From contig JAOPJZ010000018.1 of assembly GCA_025517525.1 (NCBI GenBank), positions 1-64,000 on the forward strand: a stretch of DNA of 64,000 nucleotides. Reading direction: 5' to 3'. A program made the position numbers and the translations under genes. A model generated the notes under the pieces. It was not told the DNA's origin. It saw only the letters and a program-made list of their open reading frames with translations, and ran no database searches. Of the stretch, positions 1 to 8,003 are shown piece after piece (positions within the stretch are counted from its first letter, which is position 1; the number at the start of each line of letters is the position of its first letter). The DNA is from Natronosalvus hydrolyticus (GTDB taxonomy: Archaea; Halobacteriota; Halobacteria; Halobacteriales; Natrialbaceae).

Positions 1-41
1 GCCTACCGCTCGACCCGCGCCTGAAGACGCGGGTATGCGCT
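1..41 (-). mobile_element. Left end of an IS1341-type (IS200/IS605 superfamily) element, truncated by the window edge
   Basis: Positions 1-41 match positions 31911-31951 with two mismatches. The second location is the upstream end of the complete tnpB element at 30.3-32.0 kb. Both contain a GC-rich hairpin (here 13-34, arms ACCCGCG/CGCGGGT). Further right, TTGATACA on the minus strand is kept at the same distance in both copies, so the element border is probably within 41-56. The body would lie to the left, outside the window. It could also be a solo end. Nothing else is recognisable between here and 236. Confidence 0.7.
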
Positions 42-236
42 CGCACTATGTATCAAGACGCAGCCTACGTCGCAGGGCAGGGGCGACGATGGCAACCGAA
101 TCCGGGCACCTACCTCGGTCTGGCCTTCGCGAGTCTTTTCGCCCCCATTTTTCAGCCACTGCTCGCCAGCGCCAATCTCCTCGAGCGGTGGCGAACGGTC
201 GGTCTCAGCCTCGAGTGATCGGGGACAGTGTGTCGA

Positions 237-1832
237 TCAGGGCCGCATTCCTTCGGGAAGTGGAATCCGTTCCGGTTCGCTCCCGTCACAGCTGTGTGAG
301 TGGAGGAACCTCGAGCTTCGCTCCCGGTTCTCGAAGTCGTCGATCGTCTCCATTGCCACGTCCTCGGTGACGACGTACATGTCGATGTTCGTGATCGTAA
401 TCCCGTGTTCGTCCTCGTAGGTCTGACAGATGTGATTGGCGAGCAACGTCGGCGTGTTGCTTGCCGAACTCGCCCGACGGACGCTGTTCATGTAGAACCG
501 TTCCCGATAGGTCCCATACTGCGTTTGCAGTGACTCGTCGGGCCGGTCGAACGTCAACGGCCGGTCGTTGTAGACGTCGAGCAGTTCACCTTCTTCGGTC
601 TGAGCGACGAACACGTAGTACCGATCCGTGGTCCGTGGATTCGGCGCGAACACCGTCCAGTCCGGCTGGTCGATCATGTAATCGTTCGCCGTCTGCTCGA
701 TCTGTTGTTTGTGCGGCGAATCGCTATCGACCAGCGCGCCGGCCGGGAGATACGGGCCGACCGAAAACAGGAGCACAGTGAGCACGATAACCGCAATCGA
801 GAGCGAGTACAGCTGTTTGCGCATCTGGACGTAGCTCTCGTCGGTGATCCGCACGTCCGGAACCGAGCGTGCGACCGCCTCGAGTCGGTCCACTCGACGA
901 GAAACCGCCCCCATGTCCAGGCCGAGATGCCCTGCAACGGCCTTCGAATCCGCCCAGAACTCCGCCTGCAAGAACAGCAGCAAGCCCGCCAGGGCGACGT
1001 AGGCGAACGCGCCGATACGAACGGTGATGGCGAACGAGAGATGGCCGACAGCGAAGATGCTGATGAGCGCCATTCGTTTCCGGCCGACGAGAATAATCAG
1101 TAACGGCGAGATGACGAGGATGGCAAACCAGACGAGGCCACCGATGCCGAGCAGCGTCGGGAACTGTCGAACCACGGGAGCCAGGAAAAACGTCATGTCG
1201 TCGAGGCCGAGGACCAGCGGAGCTGCCTCACCGGTCCCCCAGACGTCGGACTGGAGCTTGTGATAGCCATTGTAGAAGTACATATAGACCATCTGGAACA
1301 GGATCGCCCCCGAAGCAATGCTCGCGATAGCTGCCCGCGACCGGCGTTCGCGGTGAACGGCATCTATCGACCAGCGCTCACCGAGTGGCAAGAAGATCGC
1401 CCAGAACAGGAGCAGTCGAAACAGGACGTCGGCGTAACTGGTAATGAAGGGATTGTGGTAATCGAGCGAGATCACGAACAGGAACGAAAGAATCGTCGCG
1501 ATACGGGTCCGGTAGCCGACGATCAACTGGATCGCGATCAGCACCTGCAGTACCATAAGGCCCGCAATAACGGTCGGATCCGTCGAAATGTGGTAGAACG
1601 AGAACGCGGTATCCGAGGTAACGGCCATCGCGTGCGAGCGAGGAACGACGCCCTCGTCGGTGTAGAAATACCAGAAGTTTCGCGAGCGCGCGAGCACGTC
1701 GGCGACGATCAATACGCCGACGAAGACACGAAACACTGCCAGGGTCCGGGTATCGATCCCTATCGACCGCTCGAGGTTGCCCCGTGCTCGAGCCCCGAGT
1801 GCCGAGAGCGTCGAGCGAACGTCACGCTGCAT
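237..1832 (-). CDS. HTTM-domain (vitamin K-dependent gamma-carboxylase-like) membrane protein
   Basis: 531-residue polytopic membrane protein of the HTTM family, the membrane fold shared with vitamin K-dependent gamma-carboxylase. Its substrate in haloarchaea is not known. The first hydrophobic segment starts about residue 30 after RTLAVFRVFVG, further segments run to about residue 390, and a soluble tail follows (DQPDWTVFAPNPRTT). The start at MQRDVRS is preferred because a minus-strand TATA-like box (around 1856-1866) lies about 28 bases upstream. The longer open frame would run into the divergent ferredoxin promoter. The gene stands alone, divergent from the ferredoxin. Carboxylase activity cannot be inferred from the sequence. 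Confidence 0.8.
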   Translation of the reverse strand: MQRDVRSTLSALGARARGNLERSIGIDTRTLAVFRVFVGVLIVADVLARSRNFWYFYTDEGVVPRSHAMAVTSDTAFSFYHISTDPTVIAGLMVLQVLIAIQLIVGYRTRIATILSFLFVISLDYHNPFITSYADVLFRLLLFWAIFLPLGERWSIDAVHRERRSRAAIASIASGAILFQMVYMYFYNGYHKLQSDVWGTGEAAPLVLGLDDMTFFLAPVVRQFPTLLGIGGLVWFAILVISPLLIILVGRKRMALISIFAVGHLSFAITVRIGAFAYVALAGLLLFLQAEFWADSKAVAGHLGLDMGAVSRRVDRLEAVARSVPDVRITDESYVQMRKQLYSLSIAVIVLTVLLFSVGPYLPAGALVDSDSPHKQQIEQTANDYMIDQPDWTVFAPNPRTTDRYYVFVAQTEEGELLDVYNDRPLTFDRPDESLQTQYGTYRERFYMNSVRRASSASNTPTLLANHICQTYEDEHGITITNIDMYVVTEDVAMETIDDFENRERSSRFLHSHSCDGSEPERIPLPEGMRP

Positions 1833-1977
1833 CTGCTTGCAGAGTGTAAATCGGTTGGTATATCTCTTGTGGTCCTCGCCAGCACGGACTCGAGAGAGAA
1901 CCCACCCCCTGCGTCGACACTCGAAGGTAAACCGAGGGATATACTTAAGTATCCATCGGACAACGGGTCTGCTAGCA

Positions 1978-2301
1978 ATGGCCATAGATCCGCAGTTCAA
2001 CGAGAATCGAGAGAAAGTCGGAGAGGAAAACGGTGTTGCCGTCTGGGGACCGGTCGACGAACCCGAGCAACTGGGCATCCGTGGCACGCACGTCGCCGTC
2101 GACTACGACATCTGCATCGCCGACGGTGCCTGTCTCGAGGACTGCCCAGTCGACGTCTTTACCTGGGTCGATACGCCCGGTCACCCCGAAAGCGAGCGTA
2201 AAGCCGAACCGACGAAGGAGGCCCAGTGTATCGACTGTATGCTGTGTGTCGACGTCTGTCCCGTCGATGCAATCGACGTAGACGCAGGTCGAACAGCCTA
2301 A
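1978..2301 (+). CDS. Ferredoxin, probable seven-iron (3Fe-4S/4Fe-4S) type
   Basis: 107-residue soluble electron carrier. One cluster motif is C-x5-C-x3-CP (CIADGACLEDCP), the pattern usual for the 3Fe-4S site of seven-iron archaeal ferredoxins. The other is a complete C-x2-C-x2-C-x3-CP (CIDCMLCVDVCP), typical of a 4Fe-4S cluster. The family includes the zinc ferredoxins of Sulfolobus, but the N-terminal histidines that bind zinc there are not obvious here. A TATA-like box at 1943-1950 sits about 28 bases before the ATG, so the transcript is probably leaderless. The start at MAIDPQF fits this and the usual family length. It is divergent from the HTTM gene. Confidence 0.93.
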   Translation: MAIDPQFNENREKVGEENGVAVWGPVDEPEQLGIRGTHVAVDYDICIADGACLEDCPVDVFTWVDTPGHPESERKAEPTKEAQCIDCMLCVDVCPVDAIDVDAGRTA

Positions 2302-2310
2302 AAAGGACTC

Positions 2311-2475
2311 TTATTCCGCGCGGTCGACGTTGACCTGCTCTTTGAGCGTCTCGAGGCCATCTGCCTCGGCGAGTTCCTGCAACCGCTCGCGGAAGTGCTC
2401 CTCACAGAGCCCGACCTTGAGGCCGTCAGATTCGGCGGCAAACGCCGCCTCCTGGTCGCAGTAGTGACAGTTCAT
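2311..2475 (-). CDS. DUF6757 small zinc-finger-like protein
   Basis: 54-residue acidic protein, too short for many gene callers. An N-terminal CHYC and a later LCEEHF give a likely C-x2-C...C-x2-H metal site, followed by a helical acidic tail. It resembles the haloarchaeal DUF6757 family, which has no known function. A start two codons upstream (MDMNCHYC, 2481) is equally possible. It is convergent with the ferredoxin (9 bases between stop codons) and lies downstream of the PHP gene on the same strand. Confidence 0.75.
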   Translation of the reverse strand: MNCHYCDQEAAFAAESDGLKVGLCEEHFRERLQELAEADGLETLKEQVNVDRAE

Positions 2476-2555
2476 ATCCATGCCTACGTAGTCAGTTGCA
2501 TTGAACCCTGCGTTCTCGACACTCGAGGTACCCAAAATCGAAACTCGTTGTTCGT

Positions 2556-3359
2556 TTACTCCAGTGGATGCCCGGACGGTTGGGGAGACGGTAGCTCGAG
2601 TGCATCGTAGGCGTCTCGAGAGAGACCCGCGAGGCCGAGGCGGTCGTCGTGGGCGTCGCTGCCGCCGGTGACCAGCAAGTCGTGACGCTCGATGGCGCGG
2701 TCGACGGGCGTCAGGTCGACGGGGCCACCATAGGCGTACTCGCGCTCGACTGCGTCCAGTTTCGCCGTCAACTCGAGCGCGCGTTCCGGATCGGGGTACC
2801 GTAGCGGGTGGGCAAGCGAGACGACCGAACAGGCCTCCGAGAGAATTTCGCGACCTGCGTCGAACGGACACACGTCTCTGGGAACGAAACACGGGCCATC
2901 GTTGCCGATGAGGTGGTCGAACGCTTCCTCGTAGTCGTACTCGGTGTCAGGATGGGCATCGATGGCGCGCGCAACGTGTGGTCGCCCGAATCCGGTTTCG
3001 ACGTCGAGATTCAGGTCGATCCCGAGGCGGGACTCGACGTTTTCGACGATGGCTCGCCCGCGCTCGATTCGGTTTCGCTGAATGCGTTCGACTTCCCCCG
3101 TGAGGGCGTCTGTCGCCTCGAGGCCGTAACCGAGCAGATCGATTCGCTGCCCTGCCTCGGTTTCCACCCGGAGTTCGATGCCGTGGACGATGGTCACTCC
3201 CTCGCGTTCGATCACTGGGCCATTGAAGGGCTGGATTCGGTCGTGGTCGGTGATCGCGACGACCGAAACGTCGGCACGGCGGGCCACGGCGGGCACGTCC
3301 GAAAGCGCGAGCGAGCCATCCGAGCGCGTGGTGTGGACGTGCAAATCTGCGTACGGCAT
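2556..3359 (-). CDS. PHP-domain metal-dependent phosphoesterase
   Basis: 267-residue PHP-family hydrolase. Metal-binding motifs appear in family order: DLHVHTTRSDGS at the N-terminus, ITDHD near residue 37, ELRVE near 62, SLAHPLRY in the middle and GSDAHDD near the C-terminus. Related stand-alone PHP proteins hydrolyse 3',5'-nucleotide bisphosphates or short RNA (YciV/RNase AM-like), but the substrate here is not determined. The ATG is preceded by a TATA-like CTTTAGG around 3388-3394 on the minus strand. No catalytic residue appears to be missing. Confidence 0.85.
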   Translation of the reverse strand: MPYADLHVHTTRSDGSLALSDVPAVARRADVSVVAITDHDRIQPFNGPVIEREGVTIVHGIELRVETEAGQRIDLLGYGLEATDALTGEVERIQRNRIERGRAIVENVESRLGIDLNLDVETGFGRPHVARAIDAHPDTEYDYEEAFDHLIGNDGPCFVPRDVCPFDAGREILSEACSVVSLAHPLRYPDPERALELTAKLDAVEREYAYGGPVDLTPVDRAIERHDLLVTGGSDAHDDRLGLAGLSRDAYDALELPSPQPSGHPLE

Positions 3360-3419
3360 ACTCGAGGGTGTGTGCGGGCTCCTAAAGCGATTGTGACCGA
3401 GAACAGAGCGTGTTGTACA

Positions 3420-3503
3420 ATGGCATATAAGGACTCGAAGGTATTGGGACGACTCGTAGGTTGTTTATGGACAATGTTTATAATTATCGTTCAGGTTGGT
3501 TAG
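3420..3503 (+). CDS. Possible 27-residue membrane peptide
   Basis: A short frame between the PHP gene and DUF5789 encodes MAYKDSKVLGRLVG followed by a hydrophobic stretch (CLWTMFIIIVQVG), giving a positively charged head and a single membrane segment. The stop codon is seven bases before the DUF5789 ATG, so the two could be co-transcribed. No good TATA box at the right distance was seen, and the downstream TATA-like box overlaps its 3' end. This may be chance. Confidence 0.3.
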   Translation: MAYKDSKVLGRLVGCLWTMFIIIVQVG

Positions 3504-3509
3504 GGTGTG

Positions 3510-3797
3510 ATGTTGCGTAACCGAACCGGCGAGCGGATCGATGCCCACGAGTACCCGGCGACGACGGCGGAACTGATCGAGGCCTACGGCGAAGAGCGTC
3601 TCGAACTGCCAAACGGCTCCGAACGTATCGCAGACGTACTCGGCCGTCTCGAGAGCGAGACGTTCGAATCCGCAGACGACGCCCGGATGGCCGTCTACTC
3701 TGCGGTGAGTAACAAGGCGGTCGGCCGCGTCGGCTACTCCGACCGCGATCCGACGCCGCTTGGGAGCCTGTACGCACCCGAGCCGATGTCGTTCTAA
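3510..3797 (+). CDS. DUF5789 family protein
   Basis: 95-residue acidic soluble protein of the haloarchaeal DUF5789 family; function unknown. It is recognised by the TGERIDAHEYPATT start, the central region ADVLGRLESETFES and the YSDRDPTPLG tail. ATG is chosen because a TATA-like TTTATAAT at about 3478-3485 lies about 28 bases upstream. A GTG immediately before it is an alternative. Its neighbours give no functional hint. Confidence 0.8.
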   Translation: MLRNRTGERIDAHEYPATTAELIEAYGEERLELPNGSERIADVLGRLESETFESADDARMAVYSAVSNKAVGRVGYSDRDPTPLGSLYAPEPMSF

Positions 3798-3862
3798 CGG
3801 GAATAGCGAGAATCGAGGGGTCAACGCACCCGAATCAGTTTTTCGAGACAACGCGTCGAACC

Positions 3863-4765
3863 TTACAGTTCGATCGCTTTGTTCGCGTCGTCGATTTCGT
3901 CCCAGGACACCTGTCCCTCCTCGAGGATTCGGTCCGGCTCGAGGGCTGCATCGTTCAGTACGGTCACCGCAGCACCGACCGGTGGCCGGGGTTCCGGTGC
4001 GCCGTTTTCGGTCTCCGCTGGTTCGTCTTCGTCAGCACCGTTTTCATCGTTACCGTTCCCGTTATTCCCGTGTCCGTTATTTCCATTTCCGTTCCCGTTC
4101 TCGTCGTGTCCGTTCCCGTTCTCGTCGTGTCCGTTCCCGTGTCCGTTCGCCATTTCGGGAATCGGCTCGGCACCCGGCCCGCTCGCCTCTCCGACGACGA
4201 GTCTGGCAACGTGCCCAAACAGTTCGTGGGGGCCACAGTGTACGTCGTACACGCCCGGTTCCTCGAAGGTGTACAACCAGGACGCGCCGACCGGCAGGAC
4301 CGGCGAGGAAAACGGCGGGACACCGTCGGGCACCCGTTGTTGGATGCCGAGTGCCGGGTGAAACGCCGTCACGCTGTGGTGTGGCGTGACGAGTTGGAAC
4401 TGCACTGTCTCCCCGGGCTCGAGGGCGAGTCCCGTCGGTTCGAAGTAAAACTCCGGAATCTCGCGGTCCTCCCGGGGAGCGATGTATGCGTCGACCGTAT
4501 GATCGGGTTCGACCGGGAATTCGACGTCACCGGTCAACGCCGAAAACCCGAATACTGGATGGACGTCGTCACCCGACCGATCGGCCCACGAGCCGTTTTC
4601 CGATTCGTCAGTGCCGTCTGTTTCGTCACGCTCGTCGTCGTCACCCGCCAGTACCGAGCCGGTGCCGAGCGTGGCAAGCACCGCGCCTGCACCTATTGCC
4701 TGTACGACTGACCGTCGGTCGAATCGAACTGTTCCACTGGTTGCGCCGCTCTCGTTGGTGTGCAT
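3863..4765 (-). CDS. Exported cupredoxin-like (plastocyanin/azurin family) protein with Gly/His/Asn/Asp repeat
   Basis: 300-residue protein. It has a hydrophobic signal near residues 15-40 (RRSVVQAIGAGAVLATLG, a Tat-like twin arginine), an acidic linker, a cupredoxin domain (about residues 60-195), then a low-complexity stretch of repeated GNGHDEN units (DNA repeats around 4060-4150) and a proline-rich tail. The expected type 1 copper ligands are a His in PHHS, then Cys and His in the CGPHELFGH loop. Related halocyanin-type proteins usually have Met at the last position of this loop; here it is His. The start at MHTNESG removes an unlikely upstream extension. It probably acts outside the membrane in electron transfer or metal binding, which is inferred. 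Confidence 0.8.
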   Translation of the reverse strand: MHTNESGATSGTVRFDRRSVVQAIGAGAVLATLGTGSVLAGDDDERDETDGTDESENGSWADRSGDDVHPVFGFSALTGDVEFPVEPDHTVDAYIAPREDREIPEFYFEPTGLALEPGETVQFQLVTPHHSVTAFHPALGIQQRVPDGVPPFSSPVLPVGASWLYTFEEPGVYDVHCGPHELFGHVARLVVGEASGPGAEPIPEMANGHGNGHDENGNGHDENGNGNGNNGHGNNGNGNDENGADEDEPAETENGAPEPRPPVGAAVTVLNDAALEPDRILEEGQVSWDEIDDANKAIEL

Positions 4766-5017
4766 GTCTCCGCCAGTCCAGGCGACGGGACAGAGCATAA
4801 AGCTATCATACAACAAACATTTGGACAGTCACGACTGTCATCGCAGTTGTCACCAGCGGACACCCAAATCCTCGCGCCGTCCCCCATAGACACCGCTCGA
4901 GTCTCCACCGACTCCGTCAGGCATCGAGAAAACGGCCGAACCCGCCGACCGTTCCGGGTTCACCCTCCATGCAAAGTGGTGAACCATGTGCGCGGGAACA
5001 CGCTCGTGAAAACGAAC

Positions 5018-5103
5018 TAGTGGCTTCCCAAACCTGCACCTGTGGGTGATGTCATGCGGTGCGGTTCGATTTCACCAACAGATCGGCGTTTGGGAGGGTA
5101 CTA
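5018..5103 (+). repeat. Inverted-repeat element, family A copy 1
   Basis: 86 bp element with terminal inverted repeats: TAGTGGCTTCCCAAAC at 5018-5033 and, on the other strand, TAGTACCCTCCCAAAC at 5103-5088. The interior resembles the copies at 26255-26339, 63895-63980 and 11740-11822. The last three bases are the TAG stop codon of the minus-strand DUF5784 gene. No protein is encoded, so it resembles a MITE. The rest of the gap 4766-5017 shows nothing recognisable apart from the cupredoxin promoter region. Confidence 0.8.
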
Positions 5104-6120
5104 CGCAACGAACGAAATGACGTCCTCGAGTTCCAGCGGGACCGAACCTTTCCGGTAGCCTTCGACGTGCCCGTTCGGGCGTGCGCGATAGACTACTGCA
5201 GGTCGATGCCTGACGTCGGGTTGTTCGCCCCGCACCATCGCCCAAGCGTCGTCGGGGAAACTCGAGCAGTCGACGAAGAGTGTCGCGCCACCGCCGTGGT
5301 TGGCGAGTTGCCCACTCGTTTTGGTTTCGGCCGTATCCCGGACGGCTGCAACCGGGCCAGCAGCCGCACGGTTTGCCGGCGGCTGCGGGCGGGTAACTTC
5401 GACGAGGACGTTCGTATTCGCGGTCGGATCGACGGCTCGGTAGTCGAGGGAGTGTCCCGTCGTTACCTCGATTTCTGGCGTGATTTCGTAGTCGGCGTCG
5501 ACCAGGATTTTGGCCGCGATGAACTCCGCCATCGCTGCACTCATCCGCACGCGGTCGACGTGGGAACTCGTCCCGAGTTTGCCGGCCATCACGTGTCGGT
5601 AGTCGTCCAGCGCGCCGGTCTCGAGGATACTCTCGATGAACCGGGTCGTCTCCCGACGGCTCGCGTCGGGGAAGCCTGCGGCGTGTTCGCGGAAGAACGC
5701 ACGCGTCGACTCGCGGCCGTCTTTGGACATGAAAACCGGGAGGAAAAACCACGAAAGGTACGGATAGTCCGCGAGCCACGGGTCGCGTTCGTGCAGGGTT
5801 GCGAGCAGTTCACGGTGGGCCCAACGCGAGACCTGGAAAGGGACCGTTTCCCAGTCGACCTTGTCCGTTCGCCACAGCGAGGAGGGCGTTTCGGTGTTGC
5901 CCATCCAGTAGGCCTCGTTGCCGGAGCGGGCAAACAGCGCGAGGTCGCCGTTTGCCATCTCGAAGCGGTGGGTGTCCCACGAGCCGCCGATAGCGTACCA
6001 TGGTCCGGCGTCTCGAGCGCCGAGGCTACTATCGAGCGGTTTGAAAATCTCCTGTCTGACTCGTTGATCGCTCCAGGACTGGGGCGAGTATCGAAAGCGA
6101 AGCGGCCGTGCCACGATCAA
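5101..6120 (-). CDS. DUF5784 family protein
   Basis: 339-residue soluble protein matching the haloarchaeal DUF5784 family by general sequence (start MIVARPLRFRYSPQSW, later EVTTGHSLDYRAVD). Function is unknown and I see no catalytic motif I can name. A C-terminal section (TNTNVLVEVTRPQPP to ATLFVDCSSF) alternates like a nuclease or Rossmann-type core, but this is only an impression. Its stop codon TAG is the terminal triplet of the family A element at 5018-5103, so the C-terminus ends exactly at the element border. Confidence 0.75.
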   Translation of the reverse strand: MIVARPLRFRYSPQSWSDQRVRQEIFKPLDSSLGARDAGPWYAIGGSWDTHRFEMANGDLALFARSGNEAYWMGNTETPSSLWRTDKVDWETVPFQVSRWAHRELLATLHERDPWLADYPYLSWFFLPVFMSKDGRESTRAFFREHAAGFPDASRRETTRFIESILETGALDDYRHVMAGKLGTSSHVDRVRMSAAMAEFIAAKILVDADYEITPEIEVTTGHSLDYRAVDPTANTNVLVEVTRPQPPANRAAAGPVAAVRDTAETKTSGQLANHGGGATLFVDCSSFPDDAWAMVRGEQPDVRHRPAVVYRARPNGHVEGYRKGSVPLELEDVISFVA

Positions 6121-6224
6121 CAGTACGCCCCCAACAGTGATACGTGTTCCTTTCTTTCGGACCGCAGAATGTGAACGACCGTTACATTCATATGCGACAA
6201 CTGCCTACACTGAGTATACTTACC

Positions 6225-6398
6225 ATGTCAATGGGTGCCTATGATGAAGACGAACACGAGCGCCGCGAACGACAGGCCTCCAAAGTCGACGCCGACTTCG
6301 ACGACGAGCGAACGATTCACCACGGAAAGATAGAGTACGACTCGGGCGATTCAACCGACGCGCTGCTCGATACGTTCCGTGAGATCAAATCCAACTAG
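6225..6398 (+). CDS. DUF5786 family small acidic protein
   Basis: 57-residue, strongly charged protein (MSMGAYDEDEHERRERQ start, then DADFDDERTIHHGKIEYD). It matches the haloarchaeal DUF5786 family; function unknown. The ATG at 6225 is chosen because conserved family members start with SMGAYDEDE and an AT-rich box lies upstream near 6185-6195. The IS200/IS605 element begins about 25 bases after its stop. Confidence 0.8.
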   Translation: MSMGAYDEDEHERRERQASKVDADFDDERTIHHGKIEYDSGDSTDALLDTFREIKSN

Positions 6399-6426
6399 CG
6401 TATCGACGTTTTTCGGTAGCCAGTGA

Positions 6427-7611
6427 CTACTCCCACGACTGAAGTCGTGGGCTTCCCTCACTGAGGGTTAAGCCCACGTCTTCCGGGGAGTTCGCAGGTT
6501 CTATCTCACCGTTGGCTCCCTTGAGTCTGACCTGCGTTTCGGGCTGAGTCACAACAGCCCCCACCGTCGATAGCGGGCTCGTGATGTCCTTACCGACGGC
6601 TCGTTGCGCGATGTTCGATGCCCCGTTCTTGTCCGCATTATCATCCAACCCACAGTCGTCACATTCTACCCGCCCCTGCACCTCACGATTCGTGTTCTGC
6701 GATCCGCACTGCCAACACGTTACCGACGTGTCGTATTCGTCCACGGGGATGCACTCTCGCCCATCGAGATGCGCTTTGTACGTGAGGATGTTCGCCATCT
6801 TCGCGTACGGCATCTTGTGCGTCTTGTCGTTCACGTACCGTCCCTTGTCGTTGTCGAAACGCAACCCAGTCATATCACCGAACACGATGACTGCGTTGCG
6901 TTCCCGGGCTCGAGCAACGAGTTCGTTCGCCACCCGATGCAACTCGTGTTCGACCGTCCGTGATTCCTTGTCACCAAGGCGTTCGATGACCTGCACTCCC
7001 GAGCGCACTTTCGCCTTGCCGATGGACTTTCGGAGTTGCTTGTAGTGTTCCCGAATGCGTCGAACTTCCGCGCCGTGGAACTTGGTGTCGCGGTCGGAGA
7101 GGAACGTGCTGACGGCTATCCACTTCGCACCCATATCGACGGCGAGTACGTCGTCGTACTCGTCTGCTGTGGCCACAGACCGCTTGCAGACGAGGTGGAC
7201 GTACCAGTCACCATCTTGGTGGACGAGTTCCGAGTCACGGATATACTCGTCTTCGAGTAGGTGCGTGTCCTTATCAGGGACGTGAACGGGAACCCATATG
7301 CTATCTCCTCGTCCTATTTCGGGGTTGTAGACGGGGAGTTTGAACCACCACGACGAGAGAACCGTATCCTCGTCGTGTTCGATGGTGATACAGTCGTTAC
7401 GGAGGACGACGGGTTGTTCGGTGTCCTTTCGTGGGTTCTTGTTCGACCGGACTTTCCCCGCCTGTTGCTTGGTGGCGGAGTAGAGGTTCGTCTCATCGTC
7501 ACCATGAACGGCGTCTTGGAAAGCGCTGTATTCGCGTTCAATGAGTCGGGCTTTCCGCTCGGTGAGCGAGTGGAGTTTGACCCGTACCGTGGTGGTGACG
7601 TTGCGGTGCAT
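6427..7611 (-). CDS. tnpB: TnpB, RNA-guided RuvC-like endonuclease of the IS200/IS605 element
   Basis: 394-residue OrfB/TnpB protein, the transposon-encoded RNA-guided nuclease ancestral to Cas12. The RuvC-I aspartate is in AVDMGAKW. A zinc ribbon CWQC...CDDC precedes the RuvC-III aspartate in LDDNADKNGASNI. The RuvC-II segment reads VIVFGDMTGL, with Gly where most TnpBs have the catalytic Glu (compare IIEDL in the second TnpB of this window). The start at MHRNVTT lies two bases after the tnpA stop, so the two are co-transcribed. The last codons (QSWE) and stop run into the right-end hairpin, as is common in haloarchaeal copies. Confidence 0.88.
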   Translation of the reverse strand: MHRNVTTTVRVKLHSLTERKARLIEREYSAFQDAVHGDDETNLYSATKQQAGKVRSNKNPRKDTEQPVVLRNDCITIEHDEDTVLSSWWFKLPVYNPEIGRGDSIWVPVHVPDKDTHLLEDEYIRDSELVHQDGDWYVHLVCKRSVATADEYDDVLAVDMGAKWIAVSTFLSDRDTKFHGAEVRRIREHYKQLRKSIGKAKVRSGVQVIERLGDKESRTVEHELHRVANELVARARERNAVIVFGDMTGLRFDNDKGRYVNDKTHKMPYAKMANILTYKAHLDGRECIPVDEYDTSVTCWQCGSQNTNREVQGRVECDDCGLDDNADKNGASNIAQRAVGKDITSPLSTVGAVVTQPETQVRLKGANGEIEPANSPEDVGLTLSEGSPRLQSWE

Positions 7612-7613
7612 CG

Positions 7614-8003
7614 TTATCGTCCGGTCTGTGCTTCGATGTACTCTTCGATGGTTTGAGTCGATACCTCGCCTGCTGAGGAGACGAAGTACGAGCGTGTCCA
7701 CAGCGAGGGTAGGCCGAAATCGAACTCGTCGCGGAGGTTCCGCGAGGTGTATCCTTTGACCTGTTGGATGATTTTGTTCGGGGAAAGTTTCGGGTTGCCC
7801 GTGATGAACAGGTGGACGTGGTCTGGTTGGATTGCCAGTCGGAGGATGTCGAGATCGAGTTCGTTGGCTTTCTCCTCGATGAGTTGTTCGAGACGGTCAG
7901 CAACCTCGTCTGTCAGCACCGGTTTGCGGTACTTCGGACACCAGACGAAGTGGTAGTGGAGGTTGTGTACCGACGTTCGTTCTCGGCTATACCCACGTGG
8001 CAT
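7614..8003 (-). CDS. tnpA: TnpA, Y1 single-strand DNA transposase (IS200/IS605)
   Basis: 129-residue HUH transposase. The metal-binding HUH motif is HVHLF (around residue 63) and the catalytic tyrosine is in the C-terminal helix TIEEYIEAQ. The core LHYHFVWCPKYRKPVL is typical. It excises and inserts the element as single-stranded DNA using the end hairpins. It is full length for the family and lies upstream of tnpB with two bases between them. Together with intact ends this copy may be active, which is an inference. Confidence 0.93.
   Translation of the reverse strand: MPRGYSRERTSVHNLHYHFVWCPKYRKPVLTDEVADRLEQLIEEKANELDLDILRLAIQPDHVHLFITGNPKLSPNKIIQQVKGYTSRNLRDEFDFGLPSLWTRSYFVSSAGEVSTQTIEEYIEAQTGR

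Noticed and set aside
1260..2201. 313-residue plus-strand frame
   Set aside because: Shadow of the HTTM gene on the opposite strand; the amino-acid composition is that of antisense GC-rich DNA.
2808..3503. Long plus-strand frame opposite the PHP gene
   Set aside because: It is antisense to a clear PHP hydrolase and has no domain; only its last 27 codons were kept as a weak peptide candidate.
6414..6427. Family B element next to the IS right end
   Set aside because: GTAGCCAGTGA matches the family B end, but no second end or interior was found; probably a short chance match or remnant.
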